In this document: in pieces, positions 33,523-45,630 of the stretch | Numbering within the stretch: the stretch's first letter is position 1 | Layout: each line of letters begins with the position of its first letter | Origin: Podocnemis expansa | Lineage: Eukaryota; Chordata; Testudines; Podocnemididae | Length of the DNA stretch: 64,000 nucleotides | Reading direction: 5' to 3' | NCBI GenBank assembly: GCA_007922195.1 | Contig: ML682008.1 | Location: forward strand, 7,965,143 to 8,029,142 | Translations under genes and position numbers: made by a program | The notes under the pieces: model-generated | Databases searched by the model: none | What the model was told of the DNA's origin: nothing | Seen by the model: the letters and a program-made list of their open reading frames with translations, nothing else

Positions 33523-36450
33523 TGTTTACAAGTTATTTTGTGTATGAAAGCATGGTAAAGATATGGCTTATAGTGAAAAGTGACTTAAAGAGAATGAATG
33601 ACAGTCTAAATTCCTTCTTTCGAATCATTTAAGAAAAGTTATTTTTCTCTAACAGCTCAATTATTCTTACTTTGTGACCTTCCTCTTGCCACAAAGTGTC
33701 TGCTGAAAGCTCCTATTGTTCTCTTTTTATATAGGGTCTATATAATCTTACAGGTTTTCACACTTGGAAATAATGCCATGAGTTAGGTTTGGATCAGGAG
33801 CAATTGCTTTCTCAAATGCTGATATTGCAGATCATGTACAGTGGTCTGTGGGGAGAAAGATGTGATCTGCCTTGTTCTTATGGTACTTTTCTCTCATCTA
33901 AGTTGCTGCAGAGCCCCACGAAGATGTTTAGGGAAGAGAGTATAATGTAAGGAACAGGGAGATGAGGACTGTCATGAAGGACAAAGGAGTTCCTTCAAGA
34001 AGAATTGTGACAGTAGAGTAGCTTAAATATTTGAGCTAAAGCTAAAATAATAATTTGCCTTTATGCGGCATATTTTTGAGGCTCTGAAAGACCTTTGCAA
34101 ATAATTAACTAAAGCCTGTGAGGTAAGGAATTATTATACTAGTCATTTGGATATTCCTTTTACAGCTGTCTGAATGGAGCCATTGAGAATTAAGTATGAG
34201 GCAGCAAATCAGTGCCCAGAATCCAGAAGGCTTCTCTTCTAGTTCCCAACTTGAGAACACTAATGTTGTTATATGCACTGTTTCATGAAATATTATATAA
34301 CAAAGTAGTTCTAGTTATCACATGTACATTATTAAGATAGGATTTTCGGTTGCACTAGTGCAGTAAGTGCTTTGGATATAGCTTTCCAAAAGATTAAATC
34401 TGAGATTTTCAAAGGTTCCTAGGGGAGTAAAGAGTGCAGCTCCTATGAAAATTAGTGAGAGTAGGGACCTTAATTCTAGCAGTTTCCTGTGAAAATTGCA
34501 GCCTCAGTATTTAACTACTTACTGCACAGTATCTTTTTTCCTGTGAATACTGCTCTTCCCCCCATTCCCAGTACTGCCAAATATTAAATTGGAAAAAATG
34601 TGAAGAACATGTTTGCATGGATACAAAGTTGGGCACAGTTATTTTAGGAAAACAAGTAAAATGGTATGGCAAATGTAAGCAAGGATTCCTGTTATGTCTA
34701 AAATATGAGACTGTGTAGGAAGAGAGTAATGAGAAATAGTGGTGAAAATGATTTCATTTAAATAGGAGATTTCCTTTTGGACCCAGTGAGTTAAGGTTTC
34801 ATGAATATTTGTCAAAGTTAATGTTGTGGAACTGAGGTATGTTGCTCTTTCCTGGAGAATTAAACATGTTGTCTTCTGTATTACCTATTCTCTTTTTTTA
34901 AAAATGAAGAGAATGCAATGATTAATACATATGCTGCAAAACTCTCAAAAGTGATAAAAGCTTGATTCAGCTATAGAACAAGAGCATTTTGCTTTCTGTG
35001 AAAAACTAATGAACTGTATAAATAGAGGAGTCAAAGCTGCAAATGATGAATGGTGCTCTCCCCAGGAAAGTTAATCTTTGTTCCGTTTCTGGACTTGCTA
35101 GGGGAAGAGAACCATAAAATTTTTTGATGCTTGCTCTTTCAGTGCCTCCCGTTATATTACTCATGGTCAGGGTGAAAGAACAATGCCTTGTCTACCTTTC
35201 ATGGTACACACTGGGAAATGTATTAGTTGCAGATGCAGATTTTAAAATATCTGAATAAATATGACTCATTTTACGATTTTCATCACTAAAACAATGGTTC
35301 ACAAACTTTGTCAAAAGAGCTTTTGCTCACTTATTAAAAACTTATATGTGTTCTTGTTTCACAAAATAGCACCAGATACAGCCTGAATGTCGACTTGTAA
35401 GAAGCCATTGTAATCTTACATTAAACTTGCAAATCTGTGCCACCCACAACTGTTAAAATCTGTTTTATTCCTGACAGAATATTATTTTAAATTAACATTT
35501 AGCTTTTGAGCAAACTAATAGCAAGTTTCCAAAAAAGAATAATTCATCTTTTTCATGAACCTTTTCTCATTGCTTGAGAGACTGTTTGACCATATTTATT
35601 CACTCAGTGACATTGTGTCTTGGCTTTCTTTTTCTATATCTTTGTATTCTAATACAGTATGCTTGAACCCTGTTTAGTGCAGTTTTGTTGGGCCCCGTAC
35701 AGATTTGTAACACAGGCCTCCTGGTAATGGGGATTGCAGCTTGGGCCAGGCCCCAGTAAAGTGCACCCCTCTGATGTGGGGGTCCTGACACTAAATGTGT
35801 GGTTCTTCAGAAAATTAGTATAGTTTTGAAGAGTTGAGGAGATGGCTAATTATTCTGACACTGGATTTCTTTGTATTTGGACACATTTGTACTCTATGTG
35901 CAGAATGCTAAACTTGAAGCAATTTAAAGCTATTGCAATCATATTAGTCACTTGTCCTGATTTATGTCTGCCATAATTATAAATGAACCAGCTGAATTAA
36001 CTTCAATATTTTTACCAAACAAGCAGATGAGGTCATATCTAAAACATCATTAATCTGACCAAGCATTCATCATTAAGCTCCCATTAAAATTAAGGGGAGG
36101 TTGGGAATACAAGGCATGTAGGATTATATGCTTCCGACATGCCTGTATACGCACTGTGGAAAAATTATAGGTGTTGTGGGAAACATACACTTTGAAACAT
36201 TATGCACATAAAAAGCAGGAAATCTAGTTACTGTACATTTTTGTTGTTTTAAACATGAGAGAGAAAATATTTGAACAATCAGATAATCCACTCAACTAAA
36301 TTCTGCTCTTACAGCAGTATAAATTCAAAGCAATCCTGTAAAGTCAGTGGAGCTACTCTGGATTTACAAAGGAGTAATGGAAAGCAGTATTTGGTTCACA
36401 GTATGGTTGTGGTGATTGTATCAAAGCATGTTTAAATAAAGATTTCAATG
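33523..36450. other. Unassigned, with one MIR remnant
   Basis: A minus-strand MIR is likely at about 34050-34240, with CTTTGCAAATAATTAACTAA, GCCTGTGAGGTAAGGAATTA and TCCTTTTACAGCTGTCTG, the antisense order of the MIR core. The remainder is AT-rich, and I see no other mobile-element ends or exons. Confidence 0.4.
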
Positions 36451-36469
36451 CAGTGGGGCCTCTGTATGC

Positions 36470-36705
36470 AGCAAAAATGAGAGTTATATGGCACCTTAAA
36501 GACTATCAAATTTCTTCAGACACAGGCTTTTATGGGCTGCAGCTTACTTCATCAGATGCATCTGATGAAGTGAGTTGTACATGGGTTGCAGCCCACGAAA
36601 GCTTATGCCTGAAGAAATCTGATAGTCTGTACAGAGCCAAAAAAACCCCACAAAACAAGAATTCTCTGGCATCTTAAAGACTAACATGGCTTCTGCTCTG
36701 GAACT
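36470..36705. mobile_element. Palindromic Penelope-type element, second subfamily
   Basis: The arms are inverted about a perfect centre, CATCAGATGCATCTGATG (36550-36567). The left side reads ATGGCACCTTAAAGACTATC then GGCTTTTATGGGCTGCAGC; the right side reads GGGTTGCAGCCCACGAAAGC then TATGCCTGAAGAAATC. A further terminal piece (CATCTTAAAGACTAACATGG) lies beyond, at 36668-36705. Arm sequence differs from the ATCCCACTT-type copies, so this is a separate subfamily, shared with 44775-44920. CTGATGA (36562-36568) and GAAA (36597-36600) flank a possible stem. Confidence 0.8.
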
Positions 36706-38685
36706 AGTCACCATGCAAGCCAATGAATTTAGCTATATGAAATGGAAATCTACCAAGGAATGAGACAGGCTGGATGAAATTCATGCCAGTTCAGTGGAGC
36801 ACAGGAGCCCTTGGTACCACTTAAACCCTTAGTATGTTGCCTAAATATAGGTATAGTTGGGGTATTTTGCCACAGACTCCAGTATTGTATCCTTTGATAC
36901 CGACCAAGTTTAAAAATAGAATAGACTGTTGTGCTGCATTGATTTCTTATCACATCACCAGCCTCCACTAATGATGTCACTGTGTACTGAAATTCTGTAC
37001 TGGGTATCTCAAGTGTTGCTGATTTAACTGGCTATGTACCATACATTGTCCTTATTTTTTTGTATTCTTTCATTATGAAACTATTGCTGTATTACTGTGC
37101 ATCACAGAGATATAGACAATAGAGAGGTTCTCACCAAGTCATGAGTCTAAATTCATTAAAAAGTTGTGGGTGAAATTCATCCCTTTACACTATGCCTGAC
37201 TGAAGCACTTCACACAATTTAAACTACACTTATGAGCTGAATTTGGGCATGGGTTCTCTCCTGAGATGAATTTCACCCTATATTAATTCCCCTGCCTTTG
37301 AATGACATTGTTTCCTTGCCAAGGAACTATAAAAATTCAGGAATTTGGAATATGACGGGAAATTGTGATTTCAAAGTGCTGATCTCTGTACTTTATCACA
37401 GTTGCATTAATTTAACATTTTCCATTTTTTGGCCACAGAAATTGACCTCAGAACTGTGTTGACCTTCACTTTGCTGAACAGATGTTGCAATAAGATGTCA
37501 CAAAAGCTAATTTGCTTTTAGAGGGAAGCAACATCAAAAGATTTCAGATTAACATGAGGGGCGTAGTTGTAGTAAAACAGATTACACATACAAATAATAT
37601 GTAATCAGTAAGAGAACCACTGACTATATTTAGTTAAATATGTGATGTTTTCAATGGTTTCTGCAGGTAGCTTGATAGTATCGTATAATAAAGATCTCTG
37701 TAAATTTCAGCAAGTGGAATATATATATACATTATTTTCAACCTAATACTTAAAAGTTGTTGCAAAAATAGAATATTTTACAGTAATATATTCATTTACT
37801 GATTACAGCTGATGCCTATTATTGTGTTACTTCTTAAATATAACCAATATTCTAAATATTTAAATGTTTTCTGCTTCTGTCTTGTTTCCCACAGCTGATA
37901 TAATTTGCCAGTTTTGATTAAAGAGACACCATCAATTTGAAATCTAATCTATTTAAAACATCAAGTTAAAAAATCAACAGCTGCTGAGCCCCCTGCCAAT
38001 TTGTGGTTTACAATATCCCATTTTCCTATTTCTTTTTAAGAATTTTTTTTCTCTTGTTGGTCTGTAAGTGCTTAATTCTGCATTTGTGCCTCTCAAAGGA
38101 AGTGTTGCCATTGACTTCATTGGATGCAGACTCTAGGAGACCCACAAAACAAAAGAGAAATTGACTGTGCAAAGAAATGGAGCAAATGATTATACCCAAA
38201 GGGCTGTAAATGCACAAAGTACACAGTCGGGGGGTTATCTTATAATTTTTAACTTGTACTTTTTCATCGTAGGCAGCATAACTCTTATTATCCCTATAAA
38301 CAGCTAATTCTGTTCTGTTAAGGCAGAGATCGTGGTAAGGTTCTTCAGATTGTATAGAGCTTTATTTTTTTCAGGCCAGAATTGTTTTGATCCTTCTCTC
38401 ACAATAAAGCATCAAGATCCTACAGAAGCAGCTGCTTATGCAGCAGTGAAATGATCATTATCTTAAGTAATATTTTACTGATTTCATCAGTTAGCAGATA
38501 CAATGGTGATTACATTTACTTTGTATAATGAGTCCAGTTTTAAGTATCCCATTTGTCCAAAGCACTTCACATCTTTGTTTTAGAATATTATTTTTCATTG
38601 CATCCAAACAGTTTTTTTCAAGATTGGTTTCAACATTTTGACTTAGTGCTTGTCTTGAATCAATAATGTGATGCTGCCACAAAAA
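36706..38685. other. No recognisable feature
   Basis: AT-rich sequence without transposon ends or motifs. Words near 36300-36390 and 38085-38130 (GCCATTGACTTCATTGG) belong to the diffuse old-repeat vocabulary of amniotes. Confidence 0.4.
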
Positions 38686-38900
38686 AAGCAAATACAGTTT
38701 TGGGTTACATTTACAGAAGTGTAGCATGCAAGTCATGGGAAGTAACAGTTGTCTTTCTATTTGGTGTTGGACAAGCCTCAGCTGGAAGACTGTGTCCAAT
38801 TGTGGTCACTGCTGTGTAGAAGGGATGTAGAGAGACTGGAAGGATCCAGAGGCAAGCAAACAAAATGATCAAAGGGATGGAATACAAGACATACTGTAAG
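38686..38900 (+). mobile_element. CR1 LINE fragment
   Basis: Ordered CR1 words include TTACAGAAGTGTAGCATGCA, AGTCATGGGAAGTAACAG, GCCTCAGCTGGAAGACTGTG, CCAATTGTGGTCACT, AGAGACTGGAAGGATCCAGA and AAAATGATCAAAGG. The frame (LRQALVRPQLEYCVQF-type region) is broken. It may belong to the same original copy as the CR1 3' end at 39860-41120, with later insertion and rearrangement between, but continuity is not shown. Confidence 0.75.
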
Positions 38901-39093
38901 CAAAGACATACTGAAGAAACTGGTGTTGCCTGATTTCTACGTGTTCAGTAATTTGGATGGGGTTATAGTCTCACCAGTAGATCTAATCAGAAGACAAGGT
39001 TCTGGTCTAGGAATCATGATACAAAGGGTTTTTATGAGGACCTTTGGGGGTTCATGGTGTTCAATGATAACCAAATGTGTAGAGCTTTATAAG
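38901..39093. other. Unassigned spacer
   Basis: Sequence between a CR1 fragment and a palindrome that does not match CR1 by eye. No features seen. Confidence 0.4.
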
Positions 39094-39330
39094 TTCCAAA
39101 GGGGCAGCCATGGTAGTCTAGTTCAGCGAAACAAGCAAGGAGTCCTGTGGCACTTAAAGACGAACAAATTTGTTTATTGCATGAGCTTTCATGGGGGGAA
39201 ATCCCACTTTATCAGGCGCTTTTGAAGACGTGTCAAAGCATCTAACAAAGTGGGATTTTCTCCCTTGGAAGCCCATGTAATAAATACATTTATTAGTCTT
39301 TAAGTGCCACAGGACTCCTTTTTAGTTTTA
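39094..39330. mobile_element. Palindromic Penelope-type element with both ends
   Basis: The left end GTTCCAAAGGGGCAGCCATG, AGTTCAGCGAAACAAGCAAG and GAGTCCTGTGGCACTTAAAG is mirrored by TAGTCTTTAAGTGCCACAGG and ACTCCTTT. The inner arms TCATGGGGGGAAATCCCACTT and AAAGTGGGATTTTCTCCC surround a loop of about 40 bp. AGCTTTATAA and AGTTTTATAA at the flanks may be a 10-bp TSD with one mismatch. Confidence 0.8.
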
Positions 39331-39859
39331 TAATGTTTTTTATGATAGCATAAGAATAAGAAATGAATATTTGAAGATAATGAATACTCAGTAATGAATA
39401 ATCAAGTGCACAATCCTGTAAAATTATAGTCTTATGGTAAGGCATATATCGCATATACTTATATTGAATGCTTTGGATTAATATACTCACACCCTTCTTT
39501 GATGACCTGATTAAGCGAGATGCTTAGTAACCCAACCCTTGAGTTGTGAGGTGGAGAGTTTGACAGTGCTAGAACCAGGGTTTGATGTGTCCTTGTGCAG
39601 GTTATTTGGGGCATAAACTGGAAAGCACCCTCCTTGTTTTGAAAAACACCCTCATATGAGCATCTATATCTATAAAATAACTTCTCATTAATTCTCTTTG
39701 CCAAAGGTCTCAATTTATGCCAAGTTATATGCTATATGCTTTAACTTTTTCATGCAGGATATGGCCTGCAAGCGTCTGGCATTTAACATTGGAATATGAA
39801 TCTATAACTCTATTATATCCTTAAACCATAATCTATAGGACACAGAAGCATGCTGGTTT
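39331..39859. other. No recognisable feature
   Basis: AT-rich spacer without recognised repeats or coding motifs. Confidence 0.4.
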
Positions 39860-40182
39860 TATAGGCTGCACTGGGTATGTTTGATATGAAAAAGAGAAGA
39901 TGTAAGGGGCAGGGGGATAAATCAGTGATCTTCAGATACTTGAAAGGCTTCAGATACATGAAAGACTGAGAAAAATTCTTCTCTCTCTTGCCATGGAGAG
40001 CAGGACAATAGGCAATGGGCTCCAACTACAGCATGGCAGATTGAGATTAAATCTCAGGAGAAATGTCCTAACTGTAAGAACACTATTGTTTTGCAACAAA
40101 CTGAGTGGGGAAGTTGTAGAATTTCCTTCACTGTAGGTTGTCAAAGGAGTCTGGATAGCCATTTTTCTTGGATGGTTTAGAC

Positions 40183-40702
40183 CAGTAGTTCCCAGTCTGC
40201 AGCCCAGGGACCAAAAGTGGCCCATGGGGCTTTGAGTGGCCTGTAGCTCCCATTTTTCTGGCTGCCTGTGGACACAGGCTAAGCATGTTTCCATGGGACT
40301 AAAAGACCAATGCAGGCACCCTGCTGCAGCAAAGGGGGTGGGAGATCAGCACTTCTCACCCTCTGGCTGTACCAGAGAGCACATCAAAGACCTCTCTCTC
40401 CATCTCTAGGCACTGGGGTCCCTGATGGAGTCGGAGGGGACACTTATCTCCCATCACCCTGGCTGCAGAAGGGACCCACTGCCTAGGAATCCCAGGGGAG
40501 AGCACAGGGCTACAGGACTCATGGTGGTTTTTTTTTTTGCTGCAGCCAGGAAGACAGGAGATAAATGAGGAGGCTGCCGCCTCACTGAACTCCTTCCATC
40601 TGGCTGCAGCGAGGTGGTGAGTGCTGGCAGAAACTGGTGGCCCTTCAGAGTTGTAAAAATTATATCTGTGGCCCTCGAGACAAAAAAGGTTGGGAACCAC
40701 TC
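40183..40702. mobile_element. hAT element A in the CR1 tail
   Basis: The 520-bp element starts CAGTAGTTCCCAGTCTG and ends AGGTTGGGAACCACTC. Its TSD is GTTTAGAC (40175-40182) on the left and CTTTAGAC (40703-40710) on the right, 7 of 8 matching. The interior includes GC-rich sequence and a run of T. It is non-coding, although a 159-codon minus frame (40356-40835) crosses its end without a motif. It is directly followed by element B. Confidence 0.85.
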
Positions 40703-40710
40703 CTTTAGAC

Positions 40711-41036
40711 CAGCAGTTCCCAATCTGTTCCTTTATGTGGACCACTACTTCATCATCAAAAGCTTTTGCTGACCACATTCTAACCGCCAAATATGCAAAG
40801 TGTTGGTTCACACTGACATCACACAAAAGTGCCACTATTTAAATTCAGAGAATGTTATATTACATAAGAATGTTTATAAAGCAAATTACATTGTGAGTAA
40901 TGTAATACTGAATATGATACATAAGAGGTACATGGGATTATAGTAGTATTACATTCTCTTTTTGTCCTCCCACGGATCACCTGCAGTACGCTCACAGACC
41001 ACCAGTGGTCCACAGACCACTGGTTGGGAACCATTG
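40711..41036. mobile_element. hAT element B, inserted at the edge of element A
   Basis: The 326-bp element has ends CAGCAGTTCCCAATCTG and GGTTGGGAACCATTG. The 8-bp TSD CTTTAGAC is exact on both sides (40703-40710 and 41037-41044). Termini resemble those of element A, but the interior is different: AT-rich, with a CCAGTGGTCCACAGACCACTGG subterminal palindrome near 41002-41023. Elements A and B share the middle CTTTAGAC. Confidence 0.9.
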
Positions 41037-41120
41037 CTTTAGACACTACATATCCTATGCCTTTTCAGAGAGTTAAACTATATGACTCTTGCTGTTCTTT
41101 CTAACCCTATGTTCTATGAC

Positions 41121-43624
41121 TGAGCTTACATACCTAATTCAAAGTTGTCACATCTGTGCTTTCTTCTTGTGATTGGGTGTTTTGATTTGGGACAATGATG
41201 AAATATCATTTAATTTAGTTTTCTGTCTTTCACGCACACAACTTTGCTAACCTGAGTAAATGCTGTGGGAAGAGTCTCTTTTCCTTGGTCCATAAAGACA
41301 TCAGAGAGTGGTTGGAGACAGAGACTCCCCTGATAATAGTGTTCCTATGGTATCACTTTATGGAGAAATCCTCTGCTGTCCATCCCCATAATCCTGCCCC
41401 TCGGAAAGACCGCCTATTGCTGAAGAGCTGCTCGTGCTCTCAGCACATTTCTACCCCTCTCTCTTGCTTGTTATGTAGAGGACTGAAGGCACCACTGAAA
41501 GGCTTAACCTGTTTTGGAGCTGGCTGAGGAGCTGCTGGTTCTGTTTGTGCTGAATCTGTTGTCCACCCCTTTACTCTGCTACCAGCCCCGAGGCTCTCCA
41601 CTCCATCTGTTCTGCCTCTAGGTCTGAGAAGATGAAGAACCCTTGGAGCTGGCTTGGAAGGAGAGGAAGAGCTGCATGAAGAACAGATGGGTGCTGGAGG
41701 ACAGGGGGATATGGGCCGGGTGTAACTAATGTCAGCAAGAGGGGCAGCAAAGCACTAAGCTACAGTTCTTGTGGGATTCTGGTGACAGTGTAGATAAGAT
41801 TGGATGCAACAGAGGTAATTAATGTGGGTCTGTAGGGTAGAGGCAGATGAAGGGCCTGAGGGCACTGAATTAATTAATTTTCATTCTATTTATTTATGAT
41901 TCAGAGGAGTTGGCAGCTCTGTGACATGAGGCAGAACTTCATGCATATTTACACAAATTGAAAAGCTACTAGTTTTGTCAGAAGATATTGGCAGATACAG
42001 ATTTACTACACTGGGTATGTCTGTGTTGCTGGTACGTTAGGGCTAGACGTGAGCCACTGTTTGAGTCGGTTTATTTAGTGCGATGTAGTTAAGAGTTTGT
42101 AAAGGGTGTCCCATGGGTGCTTTGTTTAGTGTAACAATAATTTTAACTGGTGATTAAATAAATGATACACTTCGCTATTAGAGTCAAACAGCAATAGAAT
42201 ATTAGTTAAAAATGAAGCTTTCCTTCAGAAGATTCTGGACATATGTTCTTTTATGGCTACTATCATGGAACAGATCAGTGATTGGAAGATTTTGTTGTTT
42301 TTTCTCTGTTAACACTGAATGACAGAATACTCAAGCTGTCTGGATATTTGGTGCTATTCAAATATACACCCCTGGCAGGGAAGAGAAATCAGATCTTAAT
42401 GGGTAGTTCATAGTTCAAGAATTAATAAATGATGCATGCATAAATCTGAGTTTATTTGGGGGAAATAGTTTCAAATAAATTCCTCTACTATTCTCAACAG
42501 CCTGTCTAGAATTTCTGCCCTCTAGCTGCAAAAATCAATATTGAGATTTAGGGACTGTGATCATCATTTGCTGCTTACATTTGTTCTATGCATTTCTTCT
42601 GTGTTACTAATGGGAAATTTTGATTTATGGATGTGTTCAGTGAAAGTGAAATTGAGCCTAGAGCCTAGAGGAATTCTGTCAATTAAAGGGTTGAATCTTG
42701 CAGATACTTAACAGCATACATCCCTAGGCTGTGTTGCTAATTTGGAGTAGCCTAAACGGGAGGAGCTCAAAAGAGAAGCAGCCAGGAACAAGGGCAGAAG
42801 CTGACTCCAGTAAGTAAATTGTGCTCCTCAGCATGTGGTGTTTACTCAGTTCACTAGCCCTGTTGTTATATAGTCCTTGAGAGATGTGTGGAGCAGGATA
42901 GAGCGGTGAGAAGAAGCCTCAGTGGACATTCCCTAGGCTCTCTATTCTGAGTACTGGTTCTATTAGCGGAATAGGGAATAGGGGCAGGTCTCTGTAGATT
43001 GTAGATCCTGCATATTGGCTTTCTGCTGATGGAAAGATTAGTTCGAGCTACTCTGGTTTAAGCATTTTTTTTCCTTCCTCATCCCAGCCCTGTGACTCTG
43101 GAACTGGTATGTAATTAAAACCTCAAACTCACAGGATTTAAATTTCAAAGGACTCGAGTGTAATCAGTTTTTGCATTGATTTTTCTTTAAATAAGCATTT
43201 TGATGTGATATAAGGATTTGGCTGGTGTAGTGGCTTTATAGTCCTTACGTGAGTTTTTGTAGAGAGAGAAGTAGATGGGCTAGAAAATGTCTGAAGCTAA
43301 TGACATCTCATGATCCAACTCACCTGAATAGCTAAAACATCTTGTGTGTTCTGTAACCCTGTGATCAGGGAAAGTGTTTGAATTTTATATATGTGTTCTC
43401 AACCACTTTTTAGATTTATTTACTGTACTTAAAATTTCTATGTACATAAATTCCATCTTCTTTTACTAGACCTCTTTATGTAGAGACAGCTCGAAGTTGG
43501 TGGCCACACAATTGGATTGCAGCAGTTCTCACATGACAAATTAAATGCTACTAGAAGTTTTATTTTCTGAATATTGTCTTTTTAACTGCACAAAATAGTT
43601 TCATTCCTTGTTACACAAAGGAGG
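41121..43624. other. No recognisable feature
   Basis: No motif-bearing frame or transposon terminus was recognised. The 80-codon frame at 41285-41527 has no known signature. Confidence 0.4.
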
Positions 43625-43885
43625 GATGGCCTTGTGGTTAAAGCACTTAATTGGAACTTGGGGAAATTGTATCTGCCATGGGGCTTCCCATATAATCTAG
43701 GGCAAACCTCTTAAAATCTGTGCGCCTCAGTTCCCCAATTCTAAAATGGGGAAATAATCCTTTCTCCCTTTGTCACATTATTTCTGTCTGTTCTATTTGG
43801 ACTATTAGTTCTTCAGAATTGGGACTGTCTATTACTAAGTGTGTGTGCAGAGCCTGGCACTACAATAAGCCCTTTTCTAACTTGA
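43625..43885 (+). repeat. tRNA-derived CORE/MIR-type SINE
   Basis: The head GATGGCCTTGTGGTTAAAGC resembles a Pol III A box. It is followed by CTGCCATGGGGCTTCC, CCTCAGTTCCCCAATTC with TAAAATGGGGA, and a distal part TCAGAATTGGGACTGTCTAT then GTGTGCAGAGCCTGGCAC. That order is the standard MIR-type layout with an amniote-specific tail. The B box is decayed, so it is not transcriptionally competent by appearance. Confidence 0.65.
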
Positions 43886-43993
43886 GGCTACAAACAGTAC
43901 AAATAAATATTCTAAACTGCATTTATCTTCATGCACAGTCTGTCTAGTATCCTGTTTAAATATTTACTCTTGCACACAACAGATTGAAGAGAT

Positions 43994-44025
43994 TTCAGAG
44001 TGAATGCAGTTCAGAGTGAATGCAG
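43994..44025 (+). repeat. 16-bp perfect tandem duplication
   Basis: TTCAGAGTGAATGCAG occurs twice in exact tandem (43994-44009 and 44010-44025). It is an isolated short duplication, not a microsatellite. Confidence 0.9.
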
Positions 44026-44774
44026 TGTGCTCTTGAGTACTTTTTATATATTATTGCTGTCCACGCTGAATGTGTATACTTGTCAACTGAGAAAATGAGT
44101 ATGAAATATTGTTTATTTCCTTCCCAAGCTATATCAGCACCTGACAGGCAGTATAAACTCCAATCATGTTGAATATCATGTGGCAGATTAATCTCTGGTG
44201 TGTCTTCACAGATATCAATAGAGTTTAAACCAGGGATAGGCATATATAAACATACTGCGTTGAGATTAATATCTGTTCTACCTGCACTTACAAACTAATA
44301 TCTTGAAATCTAGAAGTTCTGGTTTCTGCACATCCACTATTGTGGTATATGCTATCATGTGCCAGCAGTGCCGCTCTGCCAAACTGGATTGTCCTTGCGT
44401 AAAAAAGGATAAATAGACACAAATCGAACATAAAAAAAAATGGCAATATACATAAACCAGTAGGAAAACACTTTAATCTCCATGGACCCTCAGTAGCAGG
44501 CTTGAAATTTGCCATACTTCAATAAAGAAACTTCAAAAACAGACTGCAGCATGAAACTGCAGAGTTGGAGCTAATCTGCAAGCTTGACACAATCCGACTG
44601 GTTCTGAATAGGGAACTTGGAATGGATGCCCCATTATAAAAAGTGATTGATCTGTTCACACATTCTCTCTCTTTGATTAACTGGTGTGAATGGGCCGTGT
44701 CTGCTCTCTGAACTGACTCTGCTAATATTTGCCCTCCTCCACCCTGGCATGTTTATGTATACCTCTCAACGGTA
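44026..44774. other. No recognisable feature
   Basis: No repeat or coding motif recognised. Confidence 0.4.
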
Positions 44775-44920
44775 GTTTCCTCTTTATGCATCTGATAAAG
44801 TGGGTTGGAGCCCATGAAAGCATATGCCTGAAGAAATCTGTTAGTCTATAAGATGCCCAAGGATTCTCACACTGTTTGTTTTTGCTGTACACAGACTAAC
44901 ACAGCTACCCTTCCAGGGGT
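44775..44920 (-). repeat. Penelope-type terminal sequence, single arm, second subfamily
   Basis: One arm only: GCATCTGATAAAGTGGGTTG, GAGCCCATGAAAGCATATGC, CTGAAGAAATCTGTTAGTCT, ending CAGACTAACACAGCTACCCT. CTGATAA (44792-44798) and GAAA (44816-44819) bracket the short stem GTGGG/CCCAT. No mirrored arm is present, so this shows the non-palindromic form of the family. Confidence 0.75.
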
Positions 44921-45508
44921 TTCTTTAGTGTTTAGCTACATTCCTTTCGCAGTCCAGAGTTACTGTGTGATGGTCAATAATCATTATAATGGGGAAAAAG
45001 TCAAATGCTCCATCAAACATGCTCCTCAAACTACTTTAAATAAACTGAATTGCAGATTTACAGTTTAATTTGCAAAGTGATAATTCAGAGTCCATGCTAG
45101 ATTTATTGCTACTGAAAGCAGACTGTAATAAATATCTACTCTCAATAACTTATTTAATGTTAGCAGCAAGATCAAATTAACTACCACTTGAAACCTTAGT
45201 TAAACTTGGTAAGTGTTTTTCTAACTGACTCTCCTTAGGTGGACATCCGTGTATATCAAAGGACTACACTCTTTTAATAGAGATGAAAAAAAGTTTTTGA
45301 GTTTTACTCCAGGCATACACGTTCAGGAAATTAGTGTGCTACGGCAAATGAAGGGTCTTTTAAATTTGAGCTTTGAGTGTGTATGTTCAGTGGTCCATTA
45401 CCATACTAAGTCCTCCTGTCCTCTTTCATTAGCATGAAGCTCCTACATGCCAGATTTTGCTTTTGTTTAAGTCAGTGGCTTAACTTCCAGGCTGCTGCAC
45501 CTGTGTTG

Positions 45509-45512
<4 letters not shown>

Positions 45513-45543
<31 letters not shown>

Positions 45544-45630
45544 GGGGCGGGCGTCTCTTAGTCTCTTTAGGTCCCACAAGACTCCTTGCTTTTGCTTTAC
45601 TAGACCAACACGGGTGCCCCTTTGGAACTT
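45513..45630 (-). repeat. Penelope-type terminal fragment after a poly-A run
   Basis: About 29 A residues (45513-45541) precede CTTAGTCTCTTTAGGTCCCA, CAAGACTCCTTGC and CTAGACCAACACGGGTGCCC. The outer end of the family is intact, but the inner arm is replaced by the A run. Nothing shows whether the A run was part of the insertion event. Confidence 0.65.

Larger units (their letters stand above)
39860..41120 (+). mobile_element. CR1 LINE 3' end, split by two hAT elements
   Basis: CR1 words before the break include AGGACAATAGGCAATGGG, TAAATCTCAGGAGAAATGTC and TCTGGATAGCCATTTTTC. The CR1 then resumes at ACACTACATATCCTATGCC and ends TTCTTTCTAACCCTATGTTC, TATGACTG, the normal CR1 3' terminus with its 8-bp-type tail. 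The gap (40183-41036) is filled by two hAT elements. Removing them rejoins GGATGGTTTAGAC to ACTACA, which is the expected CR1 order. Coding sequence is decayed. Confidence 0.85.
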
